This document shows positions 52,701 through 64,000 of a stretch of 64,000 bases of DNA, one piece after another. The notes below the pieces were generated by a model. The model was not told the DNA's origin, ran no database searches, and saw nothing but the letters and a program-made list of their open reading frames with translations. How positions within the stretch are numbered: the first letter of the stretch is position 1; every line of letters begins with the position of its first letter. Source of the stretch: Liolophura sinensis (lineage: Eukaryota > Mollusca > Polyplacophora > Chitonida > Chitonidae); assembly GCF_032854445.1 (NCBI RefSeq), contig NC_088299.1, positions 10,347,608 through 10,411,607 on the forward strand. Direction: 5' to 3'. The position numbers were made by a program, and so were the translations under genes.

Positions 52701-55138
52701 AAGAAGACTGAAGAGATGCAGAGCCCAGAAATCGCCAGGACTATGAGAATAGCAGGCTTGTAATTAACAGTCAGATGGTTCCAGTTACCTATATCATGTA
52801 TCTAGCTAGCTAAAGGAAGCTGTAAAATCTGAAGTCAAAATATGCATGTACATAAAAACGTCTAAAACATTCTGCATATACATTAATAAAAAATTTCTAT
52901 GGAATGACTTGGAAGTCTATATTTACAAGGGAAAAATATGCTACAAATTTATGTACAAAGTTTTTACAACTGGAAGTACAAATGAGACATGAAAGAGGCA
53001 CTGTCCGAATATCACCCAGTTTTTGAAAAAAGAGGAAAAAACCAAAAAAAAAAAAACAAAACAAACAAACCCCCCCCCCCCCCACACAAAACTGCATTCC
53101 TGGCAGATCTGGTTGGCAATTACCATGAAAAATGTACATGAATAAGCTATATGATATACATCGAAATGCACACATCTATTATATTTGCACAGGTTTTGTA
53201 GACTGTTCATATATAAAAAGTTTTCTTAACATCAAACATTATCATAATGCAAATGAATGATTTCCATTTTCTTATTTTCATTAATTCGTGGGTCACAACT
53301 TCTCAAAATCAATTTGTCAATATAACACTTAAATGAAAGTGTCAAAAGACATTGATTTACAGTGTGTAGTACAAAGATACATTTTCTTTCATCAATTTAA
53401 CAACTGTTTAAACCTGTGATGGTCAAAAAAATTACCTTCAGATCAATTTGTACCTGAAAATATCATTACATACACGTTGATCATGTACATATACAGTATA
53501 TTTTGTAAATGTATTTAACAAACATAGTACATGTAATCCTAAAGTTACGACGATATAAACTTGTCTGAGATTTCGACGTGGGCAATGAAAGGGGATGAAT
53601 GGTGCATTACGAGAGCAAGAGTTAACTACCCTCATTCCTCAACCTTTTTGCAACTTTCAGCGCTATTTATACACATTTTTAAGTTAATTTTTGAGACATA
53701 ACTACATTGGTTGGACCGGTAAATTTCAGGGCTTCAAAAAGCGTAATTTTATCAGTCTACTCTGAATAATGCCTTCAGCTAGTATAGGTTTGAATAAACA
53801 CATTGCAAACATGCGAAAAGGTTGAAGAATTACAGTACTGTGGGTTCTATAAGTTGTTTTTTTTATACCAAACATTTGTCTTTCATGTTGCCAGATTAAC
53901 ACAATACACTTTATCCTCATTTGACAGTATTGTCCTGTGTTCACAATACCACTTCTATGATCACAAACTACATATTATCTTCTTATGAACTTAAAAGCTT
54001 CAAAATCATACAGATTATATATTCATCACCAACAAATTTGGCAACAATATGGCAAGACTGCATTTCTTATTTAAGGAATGGTACAATATAAATTTTTGGT
54101 AGTACAGTATAAGTATAGTATAGTATAAGACTGTGTTAATGCAGAATAAAAAGCTGCTTTTCTGACCACCATAACAGTTAAGTACAATGCACTCCAAAAT
54201 CATGGATTTAAATGGTTTTAAAATATTCCAGTATGCGCCTTTGCTAGGCTGACAGAACTGGACAATGTGTGTTCAAACCCAGGATGGGAATTATGAAAGA
54301 TGATGGAAAATTAATTCAGAAAATTCAGGTGCCTACATACATGTACTTACAAATGCACTGCTCATCTCACTACATGACATCACCTAAGTATTAACGACTT
54401 AACAAGTACTAAATTGATAACAGTAAGCCCTTTTCAGTTACAAGCTGTAACATAACTTCTCATATGTTATCTGTAATTTGAAAGGCTATGGTGATGTGGG
54501 TGTGGTTTTCTCAAATCTGACATTTTCTCCCTGTACCTACACCAGAAACTTGTCACGACTGGACGGCAGTTGCAACATCTAAGTCACACCTTGGGGGTAG
54601 GGTTGGAAGTTGGTGTGTTTGGGAGGGGTGAATTTGTACATGGTAATCCTGTAACAGTGTGTCAGTTCTTGATCTCTCTGTACCTTAGTGTAAATGACTG
54701 TACATGTATTCTATGAAAGAATTCCATAGGTCACCATCATTTGTCACAATGACGTTAGTTGCATTATACAAGAGCTGGGTTTTTCCAAAAACTCACTGGC
54801 TTTCATCACAAAACTCTTGAATTATAAAGATATTTACAGTCCCGTATTAAGCACAAGATTTGACCACGACCTTTTAACCTTGGAGTACTGCATGTGGCCC
54901 TTGACCATTATACATGGCTTGAGTCGGGACTTTGTGTTTCCTTTAGAAAGCCAGGTCTCACATATGTTGCCATGGATGGGTCCATGAGAGTTCAAATGTC
55001 AATAAGTATATAAGTATATAAATATTCTAGTAGATCAGTATAGGAGCACCATATCCTGAGGAACAAATGAGCTCTCCATCAGGTCATACCCCCAGGGGAG
55101 GGGCAAGTTTCACATAGACGGCCGAGGTTCTGACGTCA
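49771..55138 (-). other. Downstream/3' untranslated region of the PLEKHG5-type gene
   Basis: The stop codon of the minus-strand gene is at 55139-55141, so this stretch is its 3' untranslated region and then flank. It is notably free of SINEs, unlike the rest of the window, which would fit a long mature 3' UTR. A minus-strand AATAAA (plus TTTATT at 50830-50835) is one candidate end. It includes a poly-A/poly-C tract at about 53043-53091 and a MITE at 53634-53842. No further coding exon was recognised. Confidence 0.45.
53634..53842. mobile_element. MITE-like element (same family as 11250-11457)
   Basis: Left end TTCCTCAACCTTTTTGCAAC; right end in reverse complement TTCTTCAACCTTTTCGCATG, so terminal inverted repeats of about 20 bp. 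The interior is collinear with 11250-11457 (ACATTGGTTGGA, GCGTAATTTT, AATAATGCCTTCAG). Confidence 0.7.
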
Positions 55139-58100
55139 TCACACCTCACTGAAAGTAAACAAACGTCCATCATATATCAGGCAAAACGAAAACTACACAG
55201 CAAAACAGATTAACTGGGTATACAGTTACATGACATTACCTTATTTACAAATTTGGGGAATATGAACCTTTCTCACTAATTGTTGTGTCCTTTTCAATTA
55301 AATCTTGTACTGAAGAATATTTGCTTTTAAAGAAAAGCTTACAACGCTTATGAGCTTATAACAGATAGTAGGGGAATCAACGTCAACACAGCTACCCCTC
55401 ATTGGCTGGTTTTAGATGAACTCGCACACTGAGCAGTTTAACAATTGCTAACCCATGGAATTTATCCATTTCATGGGATTTTAACACTGTTCTTAAGAAT
55501 ATAAAATATTTATGTAAAGGTACTGAGGTCTATCAACGGAGGAAACTATTGCCCTTGCTAACCTACGTGGACTCGGAAAATCATCCAGACTTATTACTTT
55601 ACTGTTGCTTTAACCAACAGCGTTTCACTTATACAACAATGTCAGATTTATGGTTAAGGTGTTAAAGTTAACAGTGAAATGAATGGAAGAAACCATTGCA
55701 CCTCACCCTGTATACGAAAAACTGATAAACTTTCCCACACAGACTTGCCAACAACACTGTTGGAGGACAAATTTCCCCAACAAAATTTGTTGGGTAAGAG
55801 CCTGAATTGGGGGTGTTCTCGCAGTCTCACGTTCCTGGTATGATCTTTCATGTTGTCATTCCCAAAAATTTCAGATGTTTGCCAGAAAAAGTGCATAAAA
55901 TAGAAGAGTTATTATTATATAAAACATGACTGAAAAATGAATATTTCCTCAAAGCCCCCCCCCCCGACAACATTTTTTGGCATAACTTTCAGTATTTCTG
56001 GCAAAACCTTAATCTTCTTTTCAGAGTTCCTTTTCATGTATCATTTCAGGTTTAACCGACAGAATCTCCATTTTGAGCATGTGACCTTGAGTAAGGGTCC
56101 AACAGTTTTAGGAAAAAAAACTAGCGAAATATCATGTTAATAGGGCACGTCAGATTGTTCACTTCTTGGATGAAGGTAGCCGTTTCACATCCAATCTGAG
56201 TTGAATTTGTATACTTACGAGGCTTCTAGGTCTGAGCTGAGCAATAACTGTTTCTTCACCAGTAACATTTGAGAGTAACTGAGTTTCTTGGAATGAACTC
56301 CAATCCTTGGTAACTCCACTGAGGAAATTCCGTCTTTCAACTGACTGGTCGTTAACTCTCCCATCAAGTTAGCAATGTCTGATGTGGATTTAGATTTGGA
56401 ATGTTTGTCATCGGGGCTGAGCTTGTTCTCTTCTGTTTCCACGGAAACTGGATTGTAAGAACCAGCTGTGTCTTCCGGTATCTCCAGAGACATGTTCATA
56501 GGGCTGTCTGTGCTAGTATTCATGCTCCGGCTCAAAGCAGGACTGGCTTTGACAGAGTTCGTCTCAGACTCTTCAGAGATTTCACTGTCGGGACTAAGGT
56601 GAAGAGAGCCGGTAGAGCTTACACCACTTGAGCTATGGACACTCCGCAAGGAGTCACTACTAAACGCTTTGTTTTTTAAACCAACACGTTTTTCTTCTAA
56701 ATTGATGTCCACCATGCCTAAATTCCATGACAAACGTTTATGAATGCTGTTGTCTTTATCTTCGTCACGTCGCTCCATTTCCCGTATGGCGTCAGCAGTG
56801 TGGTAGCGACGCTCCGTGCGTGATGTCCTGCGCTGGTGTAACTTTAACTTAGCTGCCTCATCTTCATTTGTCGACTGAAACACGTTCTCGGCCAGCTCAG
56901 CACTGACGATGTCTGGTTGAACGGACCCCAGGGGTAAGGACATGGAATGTTTCTTAACTTTGTGTCGGTGTTTTGGGCTGTCTGTATCCTGAGAATCCTT
57001 CCCAGCACTCTCAGTGGGTGCTGAGGCTGAATGCTGAAGCTTGTGCTCTGTAAGAACAACCTCACGAGGCAACGTGTGACTGGATGAGGCGTCATCTACT
57101 TCGTCCTCATCCTCGTCTTCATCGTTTGCTCCGACTGTGTATGCCCGTGGTCGCATAGAATGCGGGAACTCTGACATCGAGGGCTCCACACTGTGAGGAT
57201 GAATGAATGTACCCCCATCTACACTCTCCCCCAGGAAGGAGCTAGGGCTGTTGGGAGACGTCGTGGAGGCGTCTGAGGAAAACAACGGGTCACCTCCTCG
57301 CATGGAGGCCATTTTGGCTTCACTGTATAAATCCTGTAAGTAAACAAATTTATCATTTACCATTGCTACAATAGTTATAGCACTAAATATGTGCTGTTCA
57401 CAAGAGTCTGACATTTAGTACTGTGTATGCGGACCTAATTATGTGCTGTTCACAAGTCTGACATTTAGTACTGTGTATGCAGACCTGATGATAGTGCTGT
57501 TCATAAGTCTGACAGTATATTGCTGTGAGTTTGTGGATTTGATTATAGTGATGTCTACACATATAAGGGTTCTGATTTATAGTGCTGTGCAGGAGGGCCT
57601 GATTATGGTGCTCTTCATAGGCTTCTGATGTGTGTGTGTGTGTGTGCATGTGGATTTGATTTCAGTGCTGCTTATAAGGGTCAGATTTATAAAGTGATAT
57701 GTATGTGGATTCAGTCATAGTGCTGTGTATATGACGATTTCACTACAGTGGTGTTCAAAAGAACATGACCTACCTGAGCTTTTTTAATGTGTTCAATCCA
57801 GACACGTATTGAGGCGTTGTCTCCGTGGAAGGTGAATGCCGACACGGGCACACGATACTCATTCAAGTACAGCAGTAAGAAGCTCCCTGCGACAAAGAAA
57901 CAGATAAATGTCACTACAATAAGAGAACTCAAAATGAATACTTGTCAGTCATTTTTTTTTTAAATCAATCTGACAATGAATTTGTTTGCTTAGCATAAAA
58001 TTTCATTACAGATGACATGGGGATAAGAGTTGCCTTCCTTTTGAAATTATCAGCGTGGTAAGCTAGCAAGATGAAGGGCATTTCACAGGACTGTGAGGTT

Positions 58101-61100
58101 ATCTTACCCATACCCCATTTTCACGCAGAATTACACGCTGGACTAGCCTTGGACTGCTCAGCCTTACCTTTGTCTTTAAGCTCCTGGACAACAATCTTGT
58201 CCACTCTCATGGGAGGTTTGATGACCTTAAACTTGTCCATCCTCTTGCTGGCTTTACACAGCAGTAACAGGTCAGTGAACAACATGCACTCCACATCCAC
58301 CCTATTTCACAACATAGACACAATGATTTAATAGATATATTTAATTTGTGTTTAATGTAGTTCTTAAAAAGTTTTAACGCATAGAACTGCAACACTTTAA
58401 GCTAAACTTTTAATACACTTCTGAACAACTGGCTCCTGTGCCCAGAATAAACCACTATGCCTTTGGCAGGCACCTGACAAACCTTCTGGCTCAATGCCAC
58501 AGAAGAAGTATTGAGATTTGAACCTGGGACATTAAAGGAGTCATCTGGGCCTGAGGTTCTTCAGCAAGAAGAATACTATAGCCATCAGAATCCATAAAAA
58601 CCCTGACGAAGATATACATTGTTTTAATATTATAATACATGCATTTTATTGGGATGCTTTCTTCACCAATGATGGCGTATGTTTTAAGTGAAATTTGCCA
58701 AAGTATGGCATAAAACAGTTGCACGAAAGTAAATACCTGAGCATGAAGGCACAAGAGATTTATTTATTTACTTATCTGATTGGTGTTTCACATCATATTC
58801 AAGAATATTTCACTTATACGACGGTGGCCAGCATTATGGTGGGAGGAAACTGGGGGAAGCCCACGACCACCAGAGATTACTGTTGAAGGTCACGTAAAAC
58901 CCAAATAATAGTGACCGCTATACACATATATCCCCAGCAATATAACTTCATCTTAATGTTAGACTGCAAGCATATCAATTATATCATTTATTATGAAAGG
59001 ATGTATAGCCATCAGAAACTTCAATTCAAGCATCTCCATATATGTATAAAATATTTCCAAACGAAGGACAAACTTCTGTCACAAAATAACGTCGCAGGAT
59101 GTTTAGGATGTACAGTACTTACCCTCATCTGAGCATCCTTCAGCTTGAGCCCAGACTGGATGATGACACAGCGGGGTTGTTGAGCGTTACAGCCAGGCAT
59201 GGGGTCCCACAGGTTCAGCTCACAGTACTGCTGGATCACCTATACACCAATACAGCAGTCATCAAACACCATCCAGAAACACACCAATACAGTAGTCATC
59301 AAACTCCAAAACCATCCAGATACACACCAATACAGTAGTCATCAAACACCAAAACCATCAAGAAACACACTAATACAGCAGCCATCAAACACCAAAGCCA
59401 CCCAGAAACACACCAATACAGCAGTCATAACACACCAAAACCATCCAGAAACACACCAATACAGTAGTCAGCAATCACCATCCAGAAACACACCAATACA
59501 GCAGTCATCAAACACCAAAACCATCCAGAAAAACACCAATACAGCAGTCAGCAATCACCATCCAGAAACACACCAATACAGCAGTCATCAAACACCATCC
59601 AGAAACACACACATAGAGGTCTTTAAGCACAAAAACCATCAGATAAATGTGTTATAATAGGCTGGAACAACATATTTTTCCACACAAAATCAACACTATC
59701 CATTTCTGTTTGCTTGATAAATTGAGGAGTGTTTACTCTTGGCAACCTTGCTATAGCTCACCACTAGCCCACTCTTGGTGTACATCTATACTTTATCCCG
59801 CATTTAAAACACTCCGCTTTTCATTGGACAAAAAATGATCACATGGGGTACAGATATATTCTCGAACATTGGAGAAGATAATCTGCTGAGCAGGTTATTT
59901 CCTTTTGTTGGGTTGTGAAGAATGGTCACACCGCTGAAGCATCGTCCTTCTGCACTGAATTGTCATACATTTGTATATCCTAGGTGTATCACTGAGTAAC
60001 CACGTAGCTAATAGAGGCCACAAGCATTCGTCAGGTGATGGTATATAGTTACTAAACTGATCTGTAGACAAGGTAAGCAGCTGGCTGCTAGCCCCTGTAA
60101 CCAGTCAATGTCCATTCCACACTCGCACACAGACAATCCCACATCAGGCTATTTGTGACAGAAATCTGCGTATTATTACACAAAGCTACTGTAGAGTAGG
60201 GTCTTTGTAACTTGGAAATTTGGACACAACTGTCTGAATATAATAATGATGAGGTGCCAAAAATGTTTTAAAATTGTATTTTAAAATTTGACACAAGTCA
60301 GAAATGGCTTTGTGGATTCGGCTCCAGGTACTATATTTTACAGGGTCGTATCTAGCCTTACCTCTTTGCACTCGTCATTGGGGGGCTCCACCGCATCATA
60401 GGACTCTATCTTACTGATGATGGCCCCCAGCCGCTCCTGCTCATGACACTTTCTCAGCTCCCCATTCACATGAGTAACAAAACGGTCCACATTTCCTATC
60501 TGTGAGGAAAGCGCAGAAATTCAGATTTCAAAAGGATATTGTTGTGATAAGAACCTGGTTCTTTCCAGACTCCTTTGAATGGTGAAAGATACTGTGCACC
60601 TCATACTACACTAGTGAGTACACATGCAGCGTACCGTTCGGACCTTTGCCCTATTTCTAAGCAGCCTTACCATTTCTGAGTTTACCATTTCCAAGATAAT
60701 TTAATATTAACCAGATAGGTCAGAATTTTTAAGACTTTTCACAATTTAAAAATAGGACCACGTTTCCATGACAACTAATCATTTCTCTCATGTATCAGAA
60801 TTTCAACAGTAAAACGATTAACCATTATTTCAGATTCCTCATCATTTATTGCACGCTGCTAAATCACAATTTCTCATTTAGTAGTTCTATAGTGGTAGGT
60901 AATTTCAAACTGGTCTTCATCTTTTATGATACAGATCACTGATAACTCAGAATCTCTTCATGATAGCTCACCATTTTTAATCCAATAGCTCAGTAGCTCT
61001 GAGATAACTCCCCATTTACAGTTCAGTATCTCTGAGAAAACTCACCGTTTCCAGTTCACTAGTTCTGAGATAACTCCCCACTTACACCTGAGTAGTTCTC

Positions 61101-63799
61101 ATGTAACTCACCCTTTACGGTTCACCAGCTCTGATGTCAAATCTCCATATACAGTTCAAGGGCTCTAAGATAACTCCCCCTTTCTAAGATAACTCTCCCT
61201 TTCTAAGATAACTCTCCCTTTCTAAGATAACTCCCCCTTCCTTAGATAACTCCCCCTTTCTAAGATAACTCCTCCTATCTAAGATAACTCCCCCTTCCTT
61301 AGATAACTCCCCCTTTCTAAGATAACTCCCCCTTTCTAAGATAACTCCCCCTTTCTAAGATAACTCCCCCTTCCTTAGATAACTCTCCCTTTCTAAGATA
61401 ACTCCCACTTTCTAAGATAACTCCCCCTTTCTAAGATAACTCCCCCTTTCTAAGATAACTCCCCCTTTCTAAGATAACTCCCCCTTCCTAAGATAACTCC
61501 CCCTTTCTAAGATAACTCCCCCTTTCTAAGATAACTCTCCCTTTCTAAGATAACTCCCCCTTTCTAAGATAACTCTCCCTTTCTAAGATAACTCCCACTT
61601 TCTAAGATAACTCCCCCTTTCTAAGATAACTCCCCCTTTCTAAGATAACTCCCACTTTCTAAGATAACTCACTATTTCTAAGATAACTCACCATTTCTAA
61701 GATGGCTCTGCGTTGCTTATCGTCCTCTGTTTTTCTGAGTACAGCTTGCAGTAGGAGGGAATACTTTGTCAGCCGTTGCATCGGTTTAACCAGCAAATCT
61801 GTCAGTTTTAGTCTATTGCACTGCTTCTGAGCTTCTGCCCACTGTAACACACAAACAACATCAACTTAACATGGTCAGAAAAAAAGGTATTAAAAAACAT
61901 AATAATAACTGTTACTTAATTAACATTAACTAGTGTTGAGAGTTTTTCTTTTTCACCAGTGTCATGGGCGATCACTATTACGAGTGGAACAAAAACAAGG
62001 GGTGTGGAAAAATCACCCTTTCATTGTGCCCCACATTCTCTCCAACCTGTGAACTGTCATTGATTTCAGTTGAAAAGCTGTAAATACTGCATCAGGCAGC
62101 GTTTGACCTCCTGTATTTCACATGAGGTTCACCATGTTCAAGTGACACATCTGCCTTGATTGTGTTTGATTAGTTCACCTGTATAGGTCACTTTTTGTCC
62201 AGTTTGATTACGTAATTATCACAAAAACTTAGGTGTTGTCATCAAAAGTGTCATTTTGAAGCCGTTATGTGCATTTTTAACATACCAAACTTTTGGTGAA
62301 ATATAGTATTTTTACAAATGTGAGAAGGTGACACTAAAAAGTTTACTATGTGAATTTGTAAATGGCCATTCTTCTGGTCTTCTATACTCACCACAACAAA
62401 GGCTTTGAAGAGATCATTGTCCTTATACCTGGCCTTCATGTAATCCAGGCATGGTTTTTGTTCTAAGCAGTATTTGGTATAAGGTTTGAAGTTATCAGCA
62501 AACTGTAACACAATCAAAAGCATAGGACATGAAACAGTATTGCTATACACCAGTGTAGGAGTGCCTGGAAAAACTTACAACTTCTTCAAGTTGCAGAGCT
62601 TTGGAACGTATTCCTCGTGAAAACCCAATTTTCAGCATTCCCTGTCTCAAGACATACAAACATTTATTTAACATTTGTTCCGTAGATTACTTGATTACTC
62701 CCCTAAAATGCAGAGCTCTTCGGCCGTATGTGGGAAGGTCTGCCCACAACCTGCGGATGGTCGTGGGTTTCCTCCCAACATAATGCTGGCTGCCGTCATG
62801 TAAGTGAAATATTCTTGAGTACGGCATAAAACACCCATCAAATAAATAAATAAAAGGAGAGAAGATTTTCGGCACCATGAATTATGCTGCAAAATTCAAA
62901 ACTCAAGGAAATAAGTGTACATTGACTGATGATGAAAATCTGTCAACACTTTTAACATCATATTAACATGAAATGTAAAGAAAATATGCATTCTTGCACA
63001 TTGGCTCCTGACATACATGCCTGTCTTTTTTTTTTTATAGATTCATATTTTATTTTTTTTTAATTTCATTTTATTTTAATTTAACGGTTTATCCACAACT
63101 ATCACTAGGTGATTGTGGTTTAGACACCCCTTCCAAAAAAAAAGAGCATATTTCCATGTTATTTTGACTTTGCTAGATGTTACCAGTAAAGCGTTGCATA
63201 TTTCAGTATGAACATACCTACAAAAACCTTAGACCTTAGTACATGTATACCTGTAGAAACTAAAACACACATTCCTCACCTTTTTAAAACCATCTTTCAT
63301 CAGTGATGGATCTAGAGGTTTCCTAGTTTCCCTTGTACTTTCTAGAACTGTCAGAAAATGCTCTTTCCAGAATTTGCAGTTGGCTAGGTAAATCTGGTTT
63401 ATATTGCTGAACAATTTTTCTGTCTCAATCTGAAATGGCAAAAAAAAAAAAAATGTTAATGGCCTCGAAAATATCCTATTTCATTTGGCACACACTGTAT
63501 CTCTTAGAAACCAGAGTTAAGTTGTACTGAAAAGCCAGTCTCAACCATTTTTTGTTGGGGGTAGCTTGTAAAATGACAAATAGCGCTACAAAATTGAGCA
63601 GCTGTGTTACAAAGCTTGTGTCTTTAAACAAATCTTACTAATAATGAATTACAGCTCAAACGAAACACCAATTAGCTCCAAAAGTCTTGAACCTATATTT
63701 AAACTATAACATCAGCAGATTTGAAAAGTCATTAACAAAAGCACTCACCTCATTTAACACCAACTCTTGTTGCAAATTTAACAAGACTGAGATAAAGAG
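55139..63799 (-). CDS. PLEKHG5: PLEKHG5-type Rho guanine nucleotide exchange factor (DH-PH), C-terminal part
   Basis: Exons in order of translation: 63799-63749, 63429-63280, 62502-62392, 61841-61692, 60499-60362, 59239-59123, 58301-58168, 57886-57774, 57333-56219, 55148-55139. The first five encode most of a DH domain, including the hallmark RLKLTDLLVKPMQRLTKYSL. The PH domain follows, with VDVECMLFTDLLLLCK, GSFLLLYLNEY and the C-terminal helix Trp in RVWIEHIKKAQ. The 1115-nt exon encodes a Ser-rich, acidic linker (EDEDEDEVDD) and SYSQMLLVKKQLLL. The last 10-nt coding exon completes ASEV and the stop, matching the vertebrate ASEV PDZ ligand. In the known family this protein activates RhoA at junctions and in neurons. 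Phases do not fit between 59123 and 58301, so a short exon of 3n+2 nt is missing from this model. The N-terminus and start of DH are beyond the right edge. Confidence 0.93.
57395..57770 (+). repeat. Degenerate about 60-bp tandem repeat filling a PLEKHG5 intron
   Basis: Units share GTGCTGTTCACAAG/GTGCTGTTCATAAG, TCTGACATTTAGTACTGTGT then GC.GACCTGATTATAG. Left copies are close to identical, right ones diverged, with a short TG run at 57630-57645. It occupies almost the whole intron between the exons at 57774-57886 and 56219-57333. Confidence 0.8.
58401..58433. mobile_element. Solo end of the 20.2-kb MITE family
   Basis: ACTTTTAATACACTTCTGAA then CAACTGGCTCC matches the right terminal repeat of 20234-20374. 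No partner arm is seen nearby. Confidence 0.5.
58758..58880 (-). mobile_element. SINE, tail-side half
   Basis: ATTTATTTATTTACTTATCT, CACATCATATTCAAGAATAT, ACGACGGTGGCCAGCATTAT, GGGGGAAGCCCACGACCACC. In a PLEKHG5 intron. Confidence 0.9.
59240..59640 (+). repeat. Minisatellite abutting a PLEKHG5 splice acceptor
   Basis: About 9-10 units of variable length (about 33-51 bp) of CATCCAGAAACACACCAATA, CAGCAGTCATCAAACACC with an optional AAAACCATC. On the minus strand the array runs up to the acceptor of the exon starting at 59239: its first unit (TATACACCAATACAGCAGTC on plus) begins at the AG itself. The 152-codon open frame across it (59199-59657 plus) is a by-product. Confidence 0.93.
60940..61155 (-). 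repeat. Diverged tandem repeat at the flank of the 19-bp array
   Basis: About five units of about 38 bp of the type TTCACTAGTTCTGAGATAAC, TCCCCATTTACAG. They share the GATAACTC core with the 19-bp array to the right and may be its older part. Confidence 0.7.
61156..61693 (-). repeat. 19-bp minisatellite seeded by a PLEKHG5 exon end and its 5' splice site
   Basis: About 28 units. On the minus strand the exon ends ATCTTAGAAATG and the intron begins GTGAGTT; these 19 bases are unit 1. The next unit is ATCTTAGAAATAGTGAGTT, after which the donor decays: ATCTTAGAAAGTGGGAGTT, then ATCTTAGAAAGGGGGAGTT for most of the array, with ATCTAAG/CTTAG variants. So the real GT donor is retained only in the units nearest the exon. 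Confidence 0.96.
62712..62854 (+). mobile_element. SINE, 3' half
   Basis: TTCGGCCGTATGTGGGAAGG, CAACCTGCGGATGGTCGTGG, AATGCTGGCTGCCGTCATGT, GAGTACGGCATAAAACACCC and tail AAATAAATAAATAAA. Well preserved, in a PLEKHG5 intron. Confidence 0.93.
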
Positions 63800-63851
63800 C
63801 TGAAACATCAAAGGAACCAAGTCTAAAGTTGGCATTTATTGAATACTGTTG

Positions 63852-63888
<37 letters not shown>
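63852..63888. repeat. (TA)n microsatellite
   Basis: About 18 TA repeats in the PLEKHG5 intron upstream of the exon at 63799. Confidence 0.97.
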
Positions 63889-63891
<3 letters not shown>

Positions 63892-64000
63892 TTACATGTT
63901 AATGGAGACAAAATCTGGAAGCACTATGATCTTACTTTTCTTGATGACTTATATGCTCATATCCACATTGCCATTATACAGAAATACAAATACAAAGGAG

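Noticed and set aside
59199-59657. 152-codon Thr/Asn/His-rich repetitive open frame
   Set aside because: It runs antisense over a PLEKHG5 exon and then through the intronic minisatellite; no homology, no splice context.

Overview
This is a stretch of nuclear DNA from an intron-rich invertebrate animal. The exons match vertebrate proteins at about the level expected of a slow-evolving lophotrochozoan. A tRNA-derived SINE resembling those of molluscs and brachiopods is scattered through it in more than 20 copies. The phylum is an inference. No prokaryotic, organellar or retroviral coding sequence was seen.

Five protein-coding genes can be assembled from exons by splice sites, reading phase and similarity. 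From left to right: (1) the first two coding exons of MBTPS1, site-1 protease, on the minus strand (2469-3290), with the rest beyond the left edge; (2) a plus-strand gene (7734-17097, 8 coding exons, 1211 aa) with a long Ser-rich disordered N-terminus and a C-terminal domain carrying Cys-Gly-Pro, His and Asn motifs like a papain/C39-fold cysteine peptidase, not identified by name; (3) a complete SH3BGRL3-like gene on plus (26048-33865, 3 exons, 93 aa); (4) a complete POLR2D (RPB4) gene on plus (40751-46414, 5 exons, 141 aa); (5) the DH-PH region through to the C-terminus of a PLEKHG5-type RhoGEF on minus (55139-63799), ending in a conserved Ser-Glu-Val PDZ ligand. The genes are unrelated in function; nothing suggests a cluster or co-regulated unit.

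Between and inside the genes lie the SINEs, several palindromic MITE-like families, other dispersed repeats, and many minisatellites and microsatellites.

The most striking pattern is that tandem arrays repeatedly contain or abut an exon-intron junction. In gene 2, POLR2D and PLEKHG5 the repeat unit includes the last bases of an exon plus its 5' splice site, so the donor is copied about 16, 9 and up to about 28 times (decaying in the last). In SH3BGRL3 the 3' splice site of exon 2 is duplicated, and another PLEKHG5 acceptor directly abuts an array. This recurrence in four of five genes is the main candidate for something undescribed.
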